Shown here: piece by piece, positions 8,055 through 15,770 of the stretch
How positions within the stretch are numbered: position 1 is the first letter of the stretch
Layout of the letters: the number at the start of each line of letters is the position of its first letter
Source: Arthrobacter sp. ISL-95
GTDB taxonomy: Bacteria > Actinomycetota > Actinomycetes > Actinomycetales > Micrococcaceae
Direction: 5' to 3'
NCBI RefSeq assembly: GCF_018613695.1
Contig: NZ_JAGGPR010000018.1
Location: 21,073-85,072, forward strand
Length of the DNA: 64,000 nt
Translations under genes and position numbers: made by a program
Notes under the pieces: model-generated
Database searches by the model: none
Told to the model about the DNA's origin: nothing
The model's input: the letters and a program-made list of their open reading frames with translations, nothing else

Positions 8055-8486
8055 ATGGACTCCGTGAAACTGATTTTCATCGTCCTGCCCGGGCTCTTCC
8101 TGGTCCTTGGCCTGATCCTGGCAGCGATGTCCTTGACTGCGTCTTATCGGCGCCGTGCCTCCATGCGCGGGTGGGTGGAGGTTTTAGCTACCGTCACCGG
8201 AAACCTGCACGGCAAAGACGGCCACGGGAGCAACGGCCGGAACCGCTTCGCGCCGTCCTTCGAATTCTACGACGCCGCCGGGAAGCGCTGGCTGGGCCAG
8301 TCCGATATTTACGGCCCGGACCAGGAGATCATCGGCACGGCCATTCCGGTGCGCTACAACCCGGCCAACCCCGCTGAGTCCACCCGTCCGGGATCTGTGG
8401 TCGCCAAGGGCCGCATGGCTACAGGTCTCATTCTGGTGATCTTCGGTGCGTTGGGCATAACAATGTTTGCGTCACTTCTCTGGTAA
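8055..8486 (+). CDS. DUF3592 membrane protein, second of a tandem pair
   Basis: Also 143 residues, with the same layout: helix at about 4-30, a beta-rich middle (VEVLATVTGNLHG, FAPSFEFYDAAGKR, VRYNPANPAES) and a helix at about 120-141. The shared ATVTGN and YNPANP segments make the relation to the preceding gene clear. Only 3 bases separate the two genes, so translation is probably coupled. Role unknown. Confidence 0.8.
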   Translation: MDSVKLIFIVLPGLFLVLGLILAAMSLTASYRRRASMRGWVEVLATVTGNLHGKDGHGSNGRNRFAPSFEFYDAAGKRWLGQSDIYGPDQEIIGTAIPVRYNPANPAESTRPGSVVAKGRMATGLILVIFGALGITMFASLLW

Positions 8487-8698
8487 CAGTTCAGCGCTGA
8501 TTCCGCCGGATCGACGCTACGGTTGCCACTGTCCGGTCCTTGGCAACGTCGACAATCAGCTGCGTCTGCCCGCGTAGAATCGCCCGAAGAGCAACAAATT
8601 GGGGGACGCGTGATTTTGGGCAGGAAACAGTCATATCAGAGGTGGGGGCGCAGGAATCGCCTCCGGCGACCGGGGCCGATCCTTAGTGGGGCCCGTGC

Positions 8699-9218
8699 AT
8701 GAATCCCGACCAACAACATCAGCCGCCGCGTCCCCCACAACCGCGCCGCTCTCCTCAGGCCCAGTCTCAGCGACAGCCCTACTTCAGACGCCTCAGCCCG
8801 GGTGGCAGGGGCCTCCGCGCAGAAGAAGAGCAGGCTTGGCTGGATACTCGGTGGAGTCGCGCTGACGGTGGCCCGGCTGTGCATTCTTGGATTCGCGGGA
8901 TACTCAGCCCTCGCCCAGGAGATCAATGGTGGCGGCGGCCCCCAAAGGAGGAGGCCCGTGACATGAAGACCCGGGCGAACAACGTACCGGAGGATGATTG
9001 GGTTGAGCGCCCGGTGGTCCGTAGACCACAAGGTCAGCCTTGAAGATGCAGCAAGCAGGTTCGGCATGAAGTCCGGGAAAAACGGCCCGGCACTGGGACG
9101 GTACGTGGGTTGCATCAAGACCGAGTTTGACGGAGTAAGCGGAGAGTCACTCTGCATCGAAGAGTCCCCGGAAGGCTCGGATTCCTCTGAGGTCACCATT
9201 CAGATGCAGCGTGATTAG
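8699..9218 (+). pseudogene. Degraded gene for a Pro/Gln-rich single-helix membrane protein
   Basis: The start MNPDQQHQPPRPPQP resembles the Pro/Gln-rich cytoplasmic heads of actinobacterial membrane-anchored proteins. The natural continuation QPGWQGPP, the anchor KKSRLGWILGGVALTV and the part VSLEDAASRFGMKSGKNGP each lie in different frames, so several insertions and deletions are needed to join them. Stops appear at 9041-9043 and 9216-9218. This looks like true decay and not a single sequencing slip. The first 210 bases of the gap (8487-8698) hold nothing recognisable. Confidence 0.45.
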
Positions 9219-9310
9219 GAACTGAACTCAGGCACAAACCAGCCCGGTCCCCGCATTCAGCGGCCACGTTTCTCCACGCCGGGAACTAATATCCAAGCCT
9301 GGCCAAACAG

Positions 9311-9682
9311 ATGAGGGACCCGGCGTTCAAAGCTGAACAGCTCGCCGGCGTGCACCTTCCCAGCGTCACGACCGTGAACCAGTTGGTCGAGTCCCTCCGG
9401 GAGCCTGAGCCTTCGGCCGGCCGGGGGTGGGTGCCCTACGTTGCGCCCCTCCATGTCGGCTCGGAGGCCCGTATCCTGAGCATTTTGCGTGGTCCCGGGT
9501 CGATGACCCGCGAGACCAAGGGCTCCGGAATGCTGTGCGTGGAAAACGACGACGATTCCGCAGCGCTCCAATGCCAACTTCTCGCCTCAGTGGATCTGAC
9601 GCCTGCTGACCTGACCCCAAGAATCACGCACCTAACCCCAAGAATCACGCAACAGCCCCATACACCACGCAAATGGACTTGA
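9311..9682 (+). pseudogene. Truncated uracil-DNA-glycosylase-like protein
   Basis: Residues 1-98 (ending ALQCQLLASVDL) look like the N-terminal third of an actinobacterial uracil-DNA glycosylase-superfamily protein: a helical start, then WVPYVAPLHVGSEARILSIL, GPGSMTRETKGSGMLCVEND. The family match stops near 9600, where a 17-base sequence repeated with a 21-base period (9614-9651) begins. The remaining codons encode TPRITHLTPRITQ and cannot fold as the enzyme. The active-site part is lost. Confidence 0.5.
9614..9651. repeat. Two direct copies of a 17-base unit at a truncation point
   Basis: ACCCCAAGAATCACGCA occurs at 9614-9630 and 9635-9651. It sits exactly where the uracil-DNA-glycosylase-like gene loses its homology, so it may mark a rearrangement junction. 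Confidence 0.7.
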
Positions 9683-9929
9683 CCATGCGGGAACTTACCC
9701 GGCGGGGCTATGCGGCCGTCCGTCCTTCCTCAGGTGCCTCGACTCCCTGCAGATCGCAGAAGACGCACATCGTGTAGGCACCGTTGGCGTCTCGACAGTC
9801 TCCGCTGCAGGCGATGCAGAGCAGCGCCCGCTCAGGCAGTGCGGGATCTCGGCCCTCTTGCCGTCGTCATGGTTTCCATGTGTACGGTGCTCCCCTGGCT
9901 GGTCATCGGGGAGCGCCGTACCGGGGAAC

Positions 9930-10370
9930 TCAAAGCTGGACGATGGCGAGCCGGAAGTGATTTTCCGGGCTGTAGTTCCACGCAAAGCCCAAATCTTTCC
10001 ACGCAGCGTCGGTGGGCTCTGCTGTGGAGGTGGTGAGCTTCATCATCGACTTGATGTCTTTCGGGACTTCCAAGGCGTTCAGGACGCATTGTACGTCAGT
10101 CATCGCTGCTCCTGAGGTTTCCCGGGGACCCTTGCTGTCGATGGAGAGCTTTTTCCCGTCCGCGGTCAGCTCTACGCCGTGGGCGCCGTCAAGTCCGCAT
10201 CCGGATACGGCGTCGGTGAGTTTCGCGCCAGCAGGTGCCGGCGCGGTGGTGGACGAGGCTGGGGTCTCTGTAGTGGGTTCGGGTGTCGGAGCTGGTGCTG
10301 AGGTGGAACATCCGCTCAGGATGAGTGCGGCGGCAACGGCGGTGATCGAATACCTGACAGAGTTGAGCAT
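9930..10370 (-). CDS. Small secreted lipoprotein
   Basis: 146 residues. A signal peptide of about 20 residues ends in the lipobox LILSGC, with the lipidated Cys21. It is followed by a Thr/Pro/Ala linker (SAPAPTPEPTTETPASST) and a domain of about 100 residues with two Cys (Cys58 and Cys94 region) that could form a disulfide. The protein should be anchored on the outer face of the membrane. A hairpin at 10408-10433 lies upstream and separates it from the transposase remnant. No function is recognised. Confidence 0.75.
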   Translation of the reverse strand: MLNSVRYSITAVAAALILSGCSTSAPAPTPEPTTETPASSTTAPAPAGAKLTDAVSGCGLDGAHGVELTADGKKLSIDSKGPRETSGAAMTDVQCVLNALEVPKDIKSMMKLTTSTAEPTDAAWKDLGFAWNYSPENHFRLAIVQL

Positions 10371-10407
10371 ATGGAGCCTTTCGAGGGTTGGGCCGGTTGG
10401 CCTGTGC

Positions 10408-10433
10408 GCAGGAGGCCCGGGCAGGCCTCCCGC
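10408..10433 (-). terminator. Hairpin behind the IS481-type remnant
   Basis: GCAGGAGGCC (10408-10417) pairs with GGCCTCCCGC (10424-10433), one mismatch, 6-base loop. It lies 8 bases after the stop of the transposase fragment and could stop read-through into the lipoprotein gene. Confidence 0.45.
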
Positions 10434-10440
10434 CTAATGT

Positions 10441-10680
10441 CTAGCTGTATTGACCACGGAGGTAGGCTACGCGGCTGATGGGGGTTTTTCCTCCGATGCC
10501 GGTATGGGTCCTGTGGTGATTGTAGTGGTGTAGCCAGCTCTGGTAGGTGGCAGCGCGGTCCGGTTCTGAAGCGTAGGGGCGGGAGTAGGCCCATTCGCTG
10601 GCGAGGGTTCGGTTAAAGCGTTCGACCTTGCCGTTGGTCTGGGGCCGATATGGGCGGGTTCTGCGGTGCTTGACGTGTGG
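10441..10680 (-). pseudogene. IS481-type transposase, C-terminal fragment
   Basis: About 78 residues of the C-terminal part of an rve-type transposase: VKHRRTRPYRPQTNGKVERF, NRTLASEWAY, and YNHHRTHTGIGGKTPISRV. This includes the region of the third acidic residue (the E of KVERF) but no upstream catalytic residues. The 5' part is replaced by SulP permease sequence read on the other strand from about 10685, so it is a truncated, inactive remnant. Confidence 0.85.
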
Positions 10681-10684
10681 TCCC

Positions 10685-11085
10685 ACCGAAGCGATCGCCT
10701 TTTCGATCATCGCCGGCGTCGATCCGCGGATCGGGCTCTTCGCCTACTTCACCATGGCCGTCACCATCGCCTTTGTCGGCGGACGCCCTGCCATAATCTA
10801 CGCGGCCACCGGGGCTATTGCCCTGGTTATTGCCCCACTGGTGAAGTCTCACGGCGTGGACTACTTCATCGCCGCCGTCATCCTCGCCGGTATCTTCCAA
10901 GTCGTTCTGGGACTCTCCGGCGTCGCCAAGCTCATGCGGTTCATTCCCCGCTCGGTCATGGTGGGCTTCGTCAACGCCCTGGCCATCCTGATCTTCATGT
11001 CCCAGGTGCCCGAACTCCTCGGTGTTCCGTGGCTGGTCTACCCCCTCGTCGCACTGGGCCTGGTGATTGTCTTCGGCCTGCCCGA
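10685..11085 (+). pseudogene. Internal fragment of a SulP-family anion permease
   Basis: About 133 codons match the N-terminal transmembrane part of SulP transporters: TEAIAFSIIAGVDPRIGLFA, AIIYAATGAIALVIAPL, and MRFIPRSVMVGFVNALAILI. The fragment starts abruptly at the IS481-type remnant and ends abruptly at GLPEKRRKA. The frame stays open further only by running antisense through the EamA gene. Both gene ends, including the STAS domain, are missing. Confidence 0.85.
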
Positions 11086-11128
11086 AAAGCGGCGTAAAGC
11101 GTGGCGGTGTTCAATCCCCGTGAATATC

Positions 11129-12058
11129 TCAGGTCTCGTTGCGTGGGCCAGCGGCGGGCAGGGCCTGGGTGAGCGGCGGTTCCAGGCCGGCGACGGTCTC
11201 TGGAGACGGTTGGTTCCTTTTCCCGCCACGCTGCGCCATGGCCCCCGCGACTACCACCAGCGTGATGCCAACGAATTGGATGATGGACGGCTGTTGATGC
11301 AGTACCAGCAGCCCAAGGAGCACACCAAAGGCCGGCTCCAAGGACATCAGCGTGCCGAAAGCCGTGGACGTCATGCGCCGCAAAGCCATCATTTCCAAGA
11401 TGAACGGGAGAACCGGCATCAGCACGGCGACTCCGAGGGCGACCAGCAGGATTTCCAGGCTGAGGTGTCCGGCAGCCTGGGGAACACCGACGATTGCGGC
11501 TGTAACGGCGGCCACCGGGACGGTGAGTGAGAGTGCTCCGGTTCCCGTGAAGCGGTCACCGATTCTTTGGGTCAGCAGGATGTAGGCACCCCAGCCAACA
11601 GCCGCGATGGCTGCGAACATCACGCCTAAGGCATCGATCTCCCCATGCCAGGGTTCTGTCAGAAGGACAACTCCGGCCAACGCCAACGCCGGCCAGACCA
11701 AGGCTTTCCGGTTGTGGCTTCGGATCGCTGCTACCGTCAGCGGTCCGAGGAACTCGATGGCCACCGTGGTGCCCAGCGGAATGCGCTCGATCGCGGCGAG
11801 GAACATGATGGTCATAAGCCCCGTGGCGACGCCGAGTCCCAAGAGGGGGAGGATGTCCGGCCGGCGGACCGATCGAATCGGCGGGCGGGCAATGGCCAGG
11901 AAGATGAGGGCGCCCATGCTCAACCTCAGCCACGCCGTACCGGCCGGACCCACTTGGCCGATGAGATCCACCGAGAACGCGGAACTCAGCTGGACCGAAA
12001 TCATGGCTGCAACTGCAAGCCCCCACGGTGGTACAGGAATGCGTTGGGGGGTCCTCAT
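11129..12058 (-). CDS. EamA/DMT-family exporter, RhtA-like
   Basis: 309 residues with ten hydrophobic segments and two EamA repeats, as in drug/metabolite transporters of the inner membrane. The order and the motifs (GLMTIMFLAAIERIPLGTTV, EFLGPLTVA, ALEPAFGVL-like LMSLEPAFGVLLGLL) resemble RhtA, the threonine/homoserine exporter. The start overlaps the stop of the upstream XRE-cupin regulator by 4 bases, so the two are one transcript and the regulator very likely controls it. Substrate (amino acid or another small metabolite) is inferred only. Confidence 0.82.
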   Translation of the reverse strand: MRTPQRIPVPPWGLAVAAMISVQLSSAFSVDLIGQVGPAGTAWLRLSMGALIFLAIARPPIRSVRRPDILPLLGLGVATGLMTIMFLAAIERIPLGTTVAIEFLGPLTVAAIRSHNRKALVWPALALAGVVLLTEPWHGEIDALGVMFAAIAAVGWGAYILLTQRIGDRFTGTGALSLTVPVAAVTAAIVGVPQAAGHLSLEILLVALGVAVLMPVLPFILEMMALRRMTSTAFGTLMSLEPAFGVLLGLLVLHQQPSIIQFVGITLVVVAGAMAQRGGKRNQPSPETVAGLEPPLTQALPAAGPRNET

Positions 12059-12657
12059 GAGCCAGCCTCCTGAAGGTGTCCTGAGCCCACGCCCGGCTCG
12101 AACACTGCCAGGGAGAATCGGGTGGAATCCGTGCCGGAGTTTGCGTAGGAGTGGGCGATGTCGCCCGGGAATGTCATGGAGTCGCCCACCTCAAGAGTGG
12201 TCACCTGCCCGTTGACCTCCACGGCCAGGGTGCCCTGGAGGACCTGCAGGAGTTCCTTGGTCCCGGAGGCATGGGCTTCACTGCCGTGCTGGTCTCCCGG
12301 ACCCAAGGTCCAGTCCCACAGTTCCACAACATCCGGAGATTCGGTGCCGGCCACCAGGACTCCACGTCCGCCCAGCGTGCTGGTCCATAAGGTTGCGCCT
12401 TCGCCGCTGCGGATAACCTTGATCGGCTTGGGGAGTGGAGATTCAACCAGTGCGGGAAGCCCGACGCCCAAGGCGTCACTGATCCGCAGCAATGTCCCAA
12501 CGCTAGGGTTCGCGGCTCCGTGCTCCACGTTGATGATCATTCGACGGCTCACGCCAGCAGCCTCTGCCAACTGATCAAGGGTCCATCCGCGGGTTTGGCG
12601 TTCTTGCTTCACCCGGGCGCCTATCGCCAAGGAGAGGGTGCTGGTGCTTTCATCCAT
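12055..12657 (-). CDS. XRE-cupin transcriptional regulator
   Basis: 200 residues. An N-terminal helix-turn-helix of the XRE type (GWTLDQLAEAAGVSRRMIIN, residues about 23-42) is followed by a cupin domain (GDQHGSEAHASGTKELLQVL, then VGDSMTFPGDIAHSYANSG) with His residues placed for metal or ligand binding. The start is taken as ATG 12657; the longer open frame lacks a ribosome site. It overlaps the exporter gene, and an inverted repeat TGCACT-N3-AGTGCA lies 14-28 bases upstream of its start, a good autoregulatory operator. Regulators of this layout sense small metabolites and often control the adjacent exporter. Confidence 0.85.
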   Translation of the reverse strand: MDESTSTLSLAIGARVKQERQTRGWTLDQLAEAAGVSRRMIINVEHGAANPSVGTLLRISDALGVGLPALVESPLPKPIKVIRSGEGATLWTSTLGGRGVLVAGTESPDVVELWDWTLGPGDQHGSEAHASGTKELLQVLQGTLAVEVNGQVTTLEVGDSMTFPGDIAHSYANSGTDSTRFSLAVFEPGVGSGHLQEAGS

Positions 12658-12670
12658 AAGTGCATCATAC

Positions 12671-12685
12671 TGCACTATCAGTGCA
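12671..12685. promoter_or_regulatory. Operator-like dyad TGCACT-N3-AGTGCA
   Basis: A perfect 6-bp inverted repeat with a 3-base spacer directly before the XRE-cupin gene and about 90 bases before the divergent reductase. ATAC and GTAT flank it as outer arms. Likely site for the adjacent XRE-cupin regulator. Confidence 0.55.
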
Positions 12686-12773
12686 CTATTCGTATGAAAC
12701 CGTAGCGGACCTAGCCCCCAGCTCCCGTAGCGTGCTACCACTGACCCTAGGAACAACCCCCTGAGGAGAAATT

Positions 12774-13670
12774 GTGGCCGAAGACCTGCCTGTCCTTGTT
12801 GTTGGCGCTACGGGATTCCTGGGTGGACAAGTTGTGGACGAGCTCCTCAAGCGCGGAAAGAAGGTCCGCGCACTGGTGAGGCCCACGTCCAACGCCGCCA
12901 AACTTGAAGCCAAAGGTGTGGAGATCGCCCGCGGAGACATGCTGGACGCTGCGTCCTTGATCGCCGCGATGACCGGCGTTTCCGCGGCCATCTCCACAGC
13001 CGCCGGCTATACGCGAAATGACAAGAACGCCAAAGCGATCGACACCTTCGGCAACAGCAACCTTGCCGTCGCGGCCAAGCAGGCTGGGGTCCCGCGCTTC
13101 GTGCTGATCAGCATCGTCACCTGCGACCAAACTCCCCAGATTCCCCATTTTTGGAACAAGAAGCTGGCCGAGGACGCTTTCGAAGAGCTCGGTGTTCCCT
13201 TTGTGGCCCTGAGGCCCGGCGCCTTCTTTGACCAGGCGGTGGGCATGGGTGGCGATCCTTTCGCGAAGGGCCGCTTTGTATGGCTCGGCTCCAAGGATGC
13301 CCGGTTGACGTTCGTCCTGGCCAGCGACGTCGCCGCTTACCTTGCGGAGGCTGTGGACGCGGACAATGTTGAGGGCGAGCGGATCGATATTGGGTGGAGT
13401 CGCCCGGTGTCCATTCACGAAGCTGCGGAAGTGGCTGGCCGCCGGGCCGGCAAGCAGATCAAGGTGATGTCCATACCCGCTGGTGCCATTGCCGGACTGG
13501 GCAAGGTGACCGCGAAGGTCCTTCCTTTGGTGGGCGATATGGCAAGCATGGTGGCGTGGTTTGAGACTGGGAAGTACGTCGCGGACGTCACCCGTCAGGA
13601 GCAGGTGTTCGGTCCTGCGCCGACTCCCGAGGACGCGATCGCGCGGGTGGCAAAACGCTACGGCCACTAA
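12774..13670 (+). CDS. NmrA/atypical SDR NAD(P)-binding protein
   Basis: 298 residues. The Rossmann start VLVVGATGFLGGQVVDELL (glycine-rich GATGFLG at 11-17) and the following LVRPTS are typical of the NmrA-like atypical SDR group. The C-terminal half has WFETGKYVADVTRQEQVFG. No classical YxxxK dyad is evident, which suits redox sensing or an isomerase/reductase role. It starts with GTG at 12774 after GAGGAG and is transcribed away from the XRE-cupin gene. Substrate unknown. Confidence 0.82.
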   Translation: MAEDLPVLVVGATGFLGGQVVDELLKRGKKVRALVRPTSNAAKLEAKGVEIARGDMLDAASLIAAMTGVSAAISTAAGYTRNDKNAKAIDTFGNSNLAVAAKQAGVPRFVLISIVTCDQTPQIPHFWNKKLAEDAFEELGVPFVALRPGAFFDQAVGMGGDPFAKGRFVWLGSKDARLTFVLASDVAAYLAEAVDADNVEGERIDIGWSRPVSIHEAAEVAGRRAGKQIKVMSIPAGAIAGLGKVTAKVLPLVGDMASMVAWFETGKYVADVTRQEQVFGPAPTPEDAIARVAKRYGH

Positions 13671-13799
13671 TCAACACTGATCAACGCCGATGAACGCGGC
13701 GCGGCAATGACTGGCCGGAGCCCAAGATGATAAGTATCCTGATGACACAGATTCGGCCGTAAACCCTGACTACGCCGAAAACAACATGAGGAGCACGTT

Positions 13800-14030
13800 A
13801 TGAGAATTGGTTCTTCCATTGCATTGATTGCCATTGGAGCTATTCTGGCTTTCGCGCTCGCCCCCGGAATCATCCCCTTCCTCGATCAAGTCCTGGTGGG
13901 CTACATCCTGATGGCGGTGGGCGTTATCGGCCTCATCATCTCCATCGCCATGTCCAACCGGACCCGCCGCACCGTTGTTGAACGCCGCGGCGATCCCCAC
14001 ACGGTTGTCGAGCGGCGCCCGGAGGTCTAG
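13800..14030 (+). CDS. DUF6458 small membrane protein, 76 aa
   Basis: Two hydrophobic helices (about 5-26 and 30-50) are followed by a basic tail RTRRTVVERR in which TVVERR occurs twice. Size and layout match the actinobacterial DUF6458 family. AGGAGC lies 5 bases before the ATG. Located in the membrane with a short cytoplasmic tail; role unknown. Confidence 0.8.
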   Translation: MRIGSSIALIAIGAILAFALAPGIIPFLDQVLVGYILMAVGVIGLIISIAMSNRTRRTVVERRGDPHTVVERRPEV

Positions 14031-14045
14031 CAGCCGCAATTCACC

Positions 14046-14089
14046 GAAGAAGCGCACGACGGCGGGTGGTCGCCGTCGTACGCTTCTTC
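14046..14089. repeat. Dispersed palindrome, family A copy 2
   Basis: 19-bp stem GAAGAAGCGCACGACGGCG with one mismatch and loop GGTGGT, directly after the DUF6458 stop, where it can act as a terminator. The right arm runs into two tandem 21-base units at 14076-14117 that differ at two positions. Confidence 0.8.
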
Positions 14090-14117
14090 AGTTAAGTCGT
14101 GCGCTTCTACAGTTAAG
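14076..14117. repeat. Tandem 21-base repeat, two units
   Basis: TCGTACGCTTCTTCAGTTAAG is followed by TCGTGCGCTTCTACAGTTAAG. The first unit includes part of the palindrome arm. The array ends at the point where a TetR gene begins without its DNA-binding half. Confidence 0.75.
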
Positions 14118-14147
14118 CGGTGTGCGGCTATGCGCTTGCGGCTCCGC

Positions 14148-14610
14148 TGCGCTGGCCGGCGGGGCTTTCCTTGAGAAGCTCGCCGACTCCGTTGACCCCG
14201 GCATGAGCCCCACGGCGCGGCTCGCCGCCGTCATCAGCGCAGGCACTACAGCCGGGTTGGATGACGACGTCTCCCGGATTCTCTACGAGTACTGGCCCCA
14301 CATGCTCCGTGACGCCGAGCAACGCCGGATCCAGGAAGAGCTCACCGCTGCACAGGAACGCGTCTACCGGGAAATCATTGACGCCGGAACCCGCACCGGC
14401 GAGTTCTCTCCGCTTCTGGACCCGGCCAAGATCGCCCGGACCATGGTTGCCCCGGAAGATGGACTTGTGATGGACGTGCTGGCCGGCAGTGCCAGCAGTG
14501 AGTATGTGCTTGACCTGATGGTGAGCCTTGCGGCTGCTCTTCTGGGGATCAAAGCCGAGATCCTGCTTGAGTTCATTGCGGCCCGGAGCGTGTCAGCACC
14601 TGCTTCGTAA
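14148..14610 (+). pseudogene. TetR ligand-binding domain without its HTH
   Basis: Reads FLEKLADSVDPGMSPTARLA, ILYEYWPHMLRDAEQRRIQE and REIIDAGTRTGEFSPLLDP, the usual C-terminal domain of TetR regulators (about 150 residues). The N-terminal helix-turn-helix is absent; upstream lies only the palindrome and tandem repeat. No ribosome site precedes any in-frame ATG. It is probably a 5'-truncated pseudogene; a stand-alone domain cannot be excluded. Confidence 0.7.
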
Positions 14611-14627
14611 CGGCGTAGGCTGCTGCC

Positions 14628-14912
14628 ATGGAGAAGTCATTCAACATTGAACTGGTCAATCAGAACGAGTACTTGGTGCGGTGGGCCTCGGAAGGCCAAA
14701 CCGGGGAATCCCTGGTCCACACCAACCCGGAGTTCCTTGCCGAGGTTGGCCTGGATGGTTTCGACGAGCAGCATGTTGTTGAAGAGACCACCACCTACTT
14801 GGCCGAACACCAACCCGTGATCGACTTCCCGCAGACCGTTGACCTCGAAGAGATTGCTGCCGCCTACACGGATTACGCTGAGCAGCTGAAGGCGCGGCTG
14901 GGCGCACGGTAG
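14628..14912 (+). CDS. Small acidic hypothetical protein, 94 aa
   Basis: A soluble acidic protein (FNIELVNQNEYLVRW at the start, VVEETTTYLAEHQPVIDFPQ in the middle) with a predicted beta then alpha layout. It lies just after the TetR fragment and is followed by a clear terminator. Codon use looks native. No family is recognised. Confidence 0.65.
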   Translation: MEKSFNIELVNQNEYLVRWASEGQTGESLVHTNPEFLAEVGLDGFDEQHVVEETTTYLAEHQPVIDFPQTVDLEEIAAAYTDYAEQLKARLGAR

Positions 14913-14946
14913 TCTGCCGCCGCGACGCTGAAGGCCCGGAAAACAG

Positions 14947-14985
14947 CAAAGGCCGTGAACCTCATCGAGGATCACGGCCCTTGCC
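14947..14985 (+). terminator. Hairpin terminator after the 94-aa gene
   Basis: GCAAAGGCCGTGA (14947-14959) pairs with TCACGGCCCTTGC (14973-14985), with a small inner stem CCTC/GAGG. It lies between two convergent genes and can serve both. Confidence 0.75.
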
Positions 14986-15040
14986 TGTCGCGCTTACTAG
15001 TTGATCTGCTGCTTACTTGATCAGTGCGGCGGCTTGCAGA

Positions 15041-15634
15041 TCAGGACTCGACGTCGGCCGTGACCCGCTCGCCGTTGAAGTACTCCAACTGCCAGCCGTC
15101 ACTGACGTGGTGATGGGCAAGGTTGAGCGCCGCGTTCTGCACGCTGTCCAAGGTGCGTCCGATTGCTCGGCTCAGTGTCAGCCTGATCAGGGTGCCGTGT
15201 GCCACCACCAGAACGCGCTTGCCGGCAAACTCTCCGGCCAACGATTCCAAGGCGGCGATACCGCGGTTGGCGGCAGCCTCGTCGGTTTCGCCACCGCGGA
15301 AGCCTCCCGGGATGCGGAGTGCTTCCAGCTCGGGCCCGGCCTGGAGTCCTTCGGCGGGACCGAAGCTGCGCTCGGTGAGCTCCGGAACAAGCCGGGCGAC
15401 CTTGAGCCCCAGGCCTTCGGCGATGATCCCGGCCGTTTCGGAGGCGCGGCTCAGGGGCGAGGACACCACGGTGTCCCATTGCTGATCGGACAGGAAGGCG
15501 ACGGCGTCGCGCGCCTGTCCGCGTCCGACGTCGTTAAGCGGGATGTCGGTGGCCCCCTGCAACCTGCGCTCCGCGTTCCAATCGGTTTGGCCGTGGCGGA
15601 CGAGGGCGAAAGTTGTGAGGGTCATGCCTTCCAT
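15041..15634 (-). CDS. Histidine phosphatase family protein (phosphoglycerate mutase-like)
   Basis: About 197 residues. The catalytic LVRHGQTDWN near the N terminus provides the phosphorylated histidine. The second conserved histidine is in VVAHGTLIRL, and ERSFGPAEG supplies the acid/base region. The branch includes cobalamin phosphatases and general phosphatases. Start chosen at ATG 15634 (MEGMTLTTF), which has AAGG 4 bases upstream; the later ATG 15625 is too close to any ribosome site. The frame continues openly into the upstream gene only because that gene is frameshifted. Physiological substrate unknown. Confidence 0.82.
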   Translation of the reverse strand: MEGMTLTTFALVRHGQTDWNAERRLQGATDIPLNDVGRGQARDAVAFLSDQQWDTVVSSPLSRASETAGIIAEGLGLKVARLVPELTERSFGPAEGLQAGPELEALRIPGGFRGGETDEAAANRGIAALESLAGEFAGKRVLVVAHGTLIRLTLSRAIGRTLDSVQNAALNLAHHHVSDGWQLEYFNGERVTADVES

Positions 15635-15702
15635 TGTGCCTTGCGGGTGTGCCGCGCCGCTGTTTCCTACGTCACGTAACACCGCTGCCGCACCTAAGGA
15701 AG

Positions 15703-15732
15703 CGCCCCACGGCGGGAGGTCGCCGTCGGGCG
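15703..15732. repeat. Dispersed palindrome, family A copy 5 (diverged)
   Basis: CGCCCCACGGCG pairs with CGCCGTCGGGCG (one mismatch) around the loop GGAGGT, which is identical to the loop of the copy at 29798-29843. It lies between the amidohydrolase and the phosphatase. Confidence 0.65.
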
Positions 15733-15770
15733 TTTTGCTGCGGTTAGTGCCGCCCGGCCTGGTCCGTTGC

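Noticed and set aside
8699..9043. An intact 114-residue protein
   Set aside because: The membrane anchor and later parts fit only when the frame is changed several times, so the single open frame is not the true product.
9700..9860. A Cys-rich minus-strand frame (CIACSGDC...CVFC)
   Set aside because: It has a zinc-binding look but lacks a start codon and ribosome site and is under 50 codons; too weak to list as a gene.
10628..11530. A 300-residue SulP-like protein
   Set aside because: Only the first 133 codons or so after the IS481-type border are SulP; the rest is antisense to the EamA gene.
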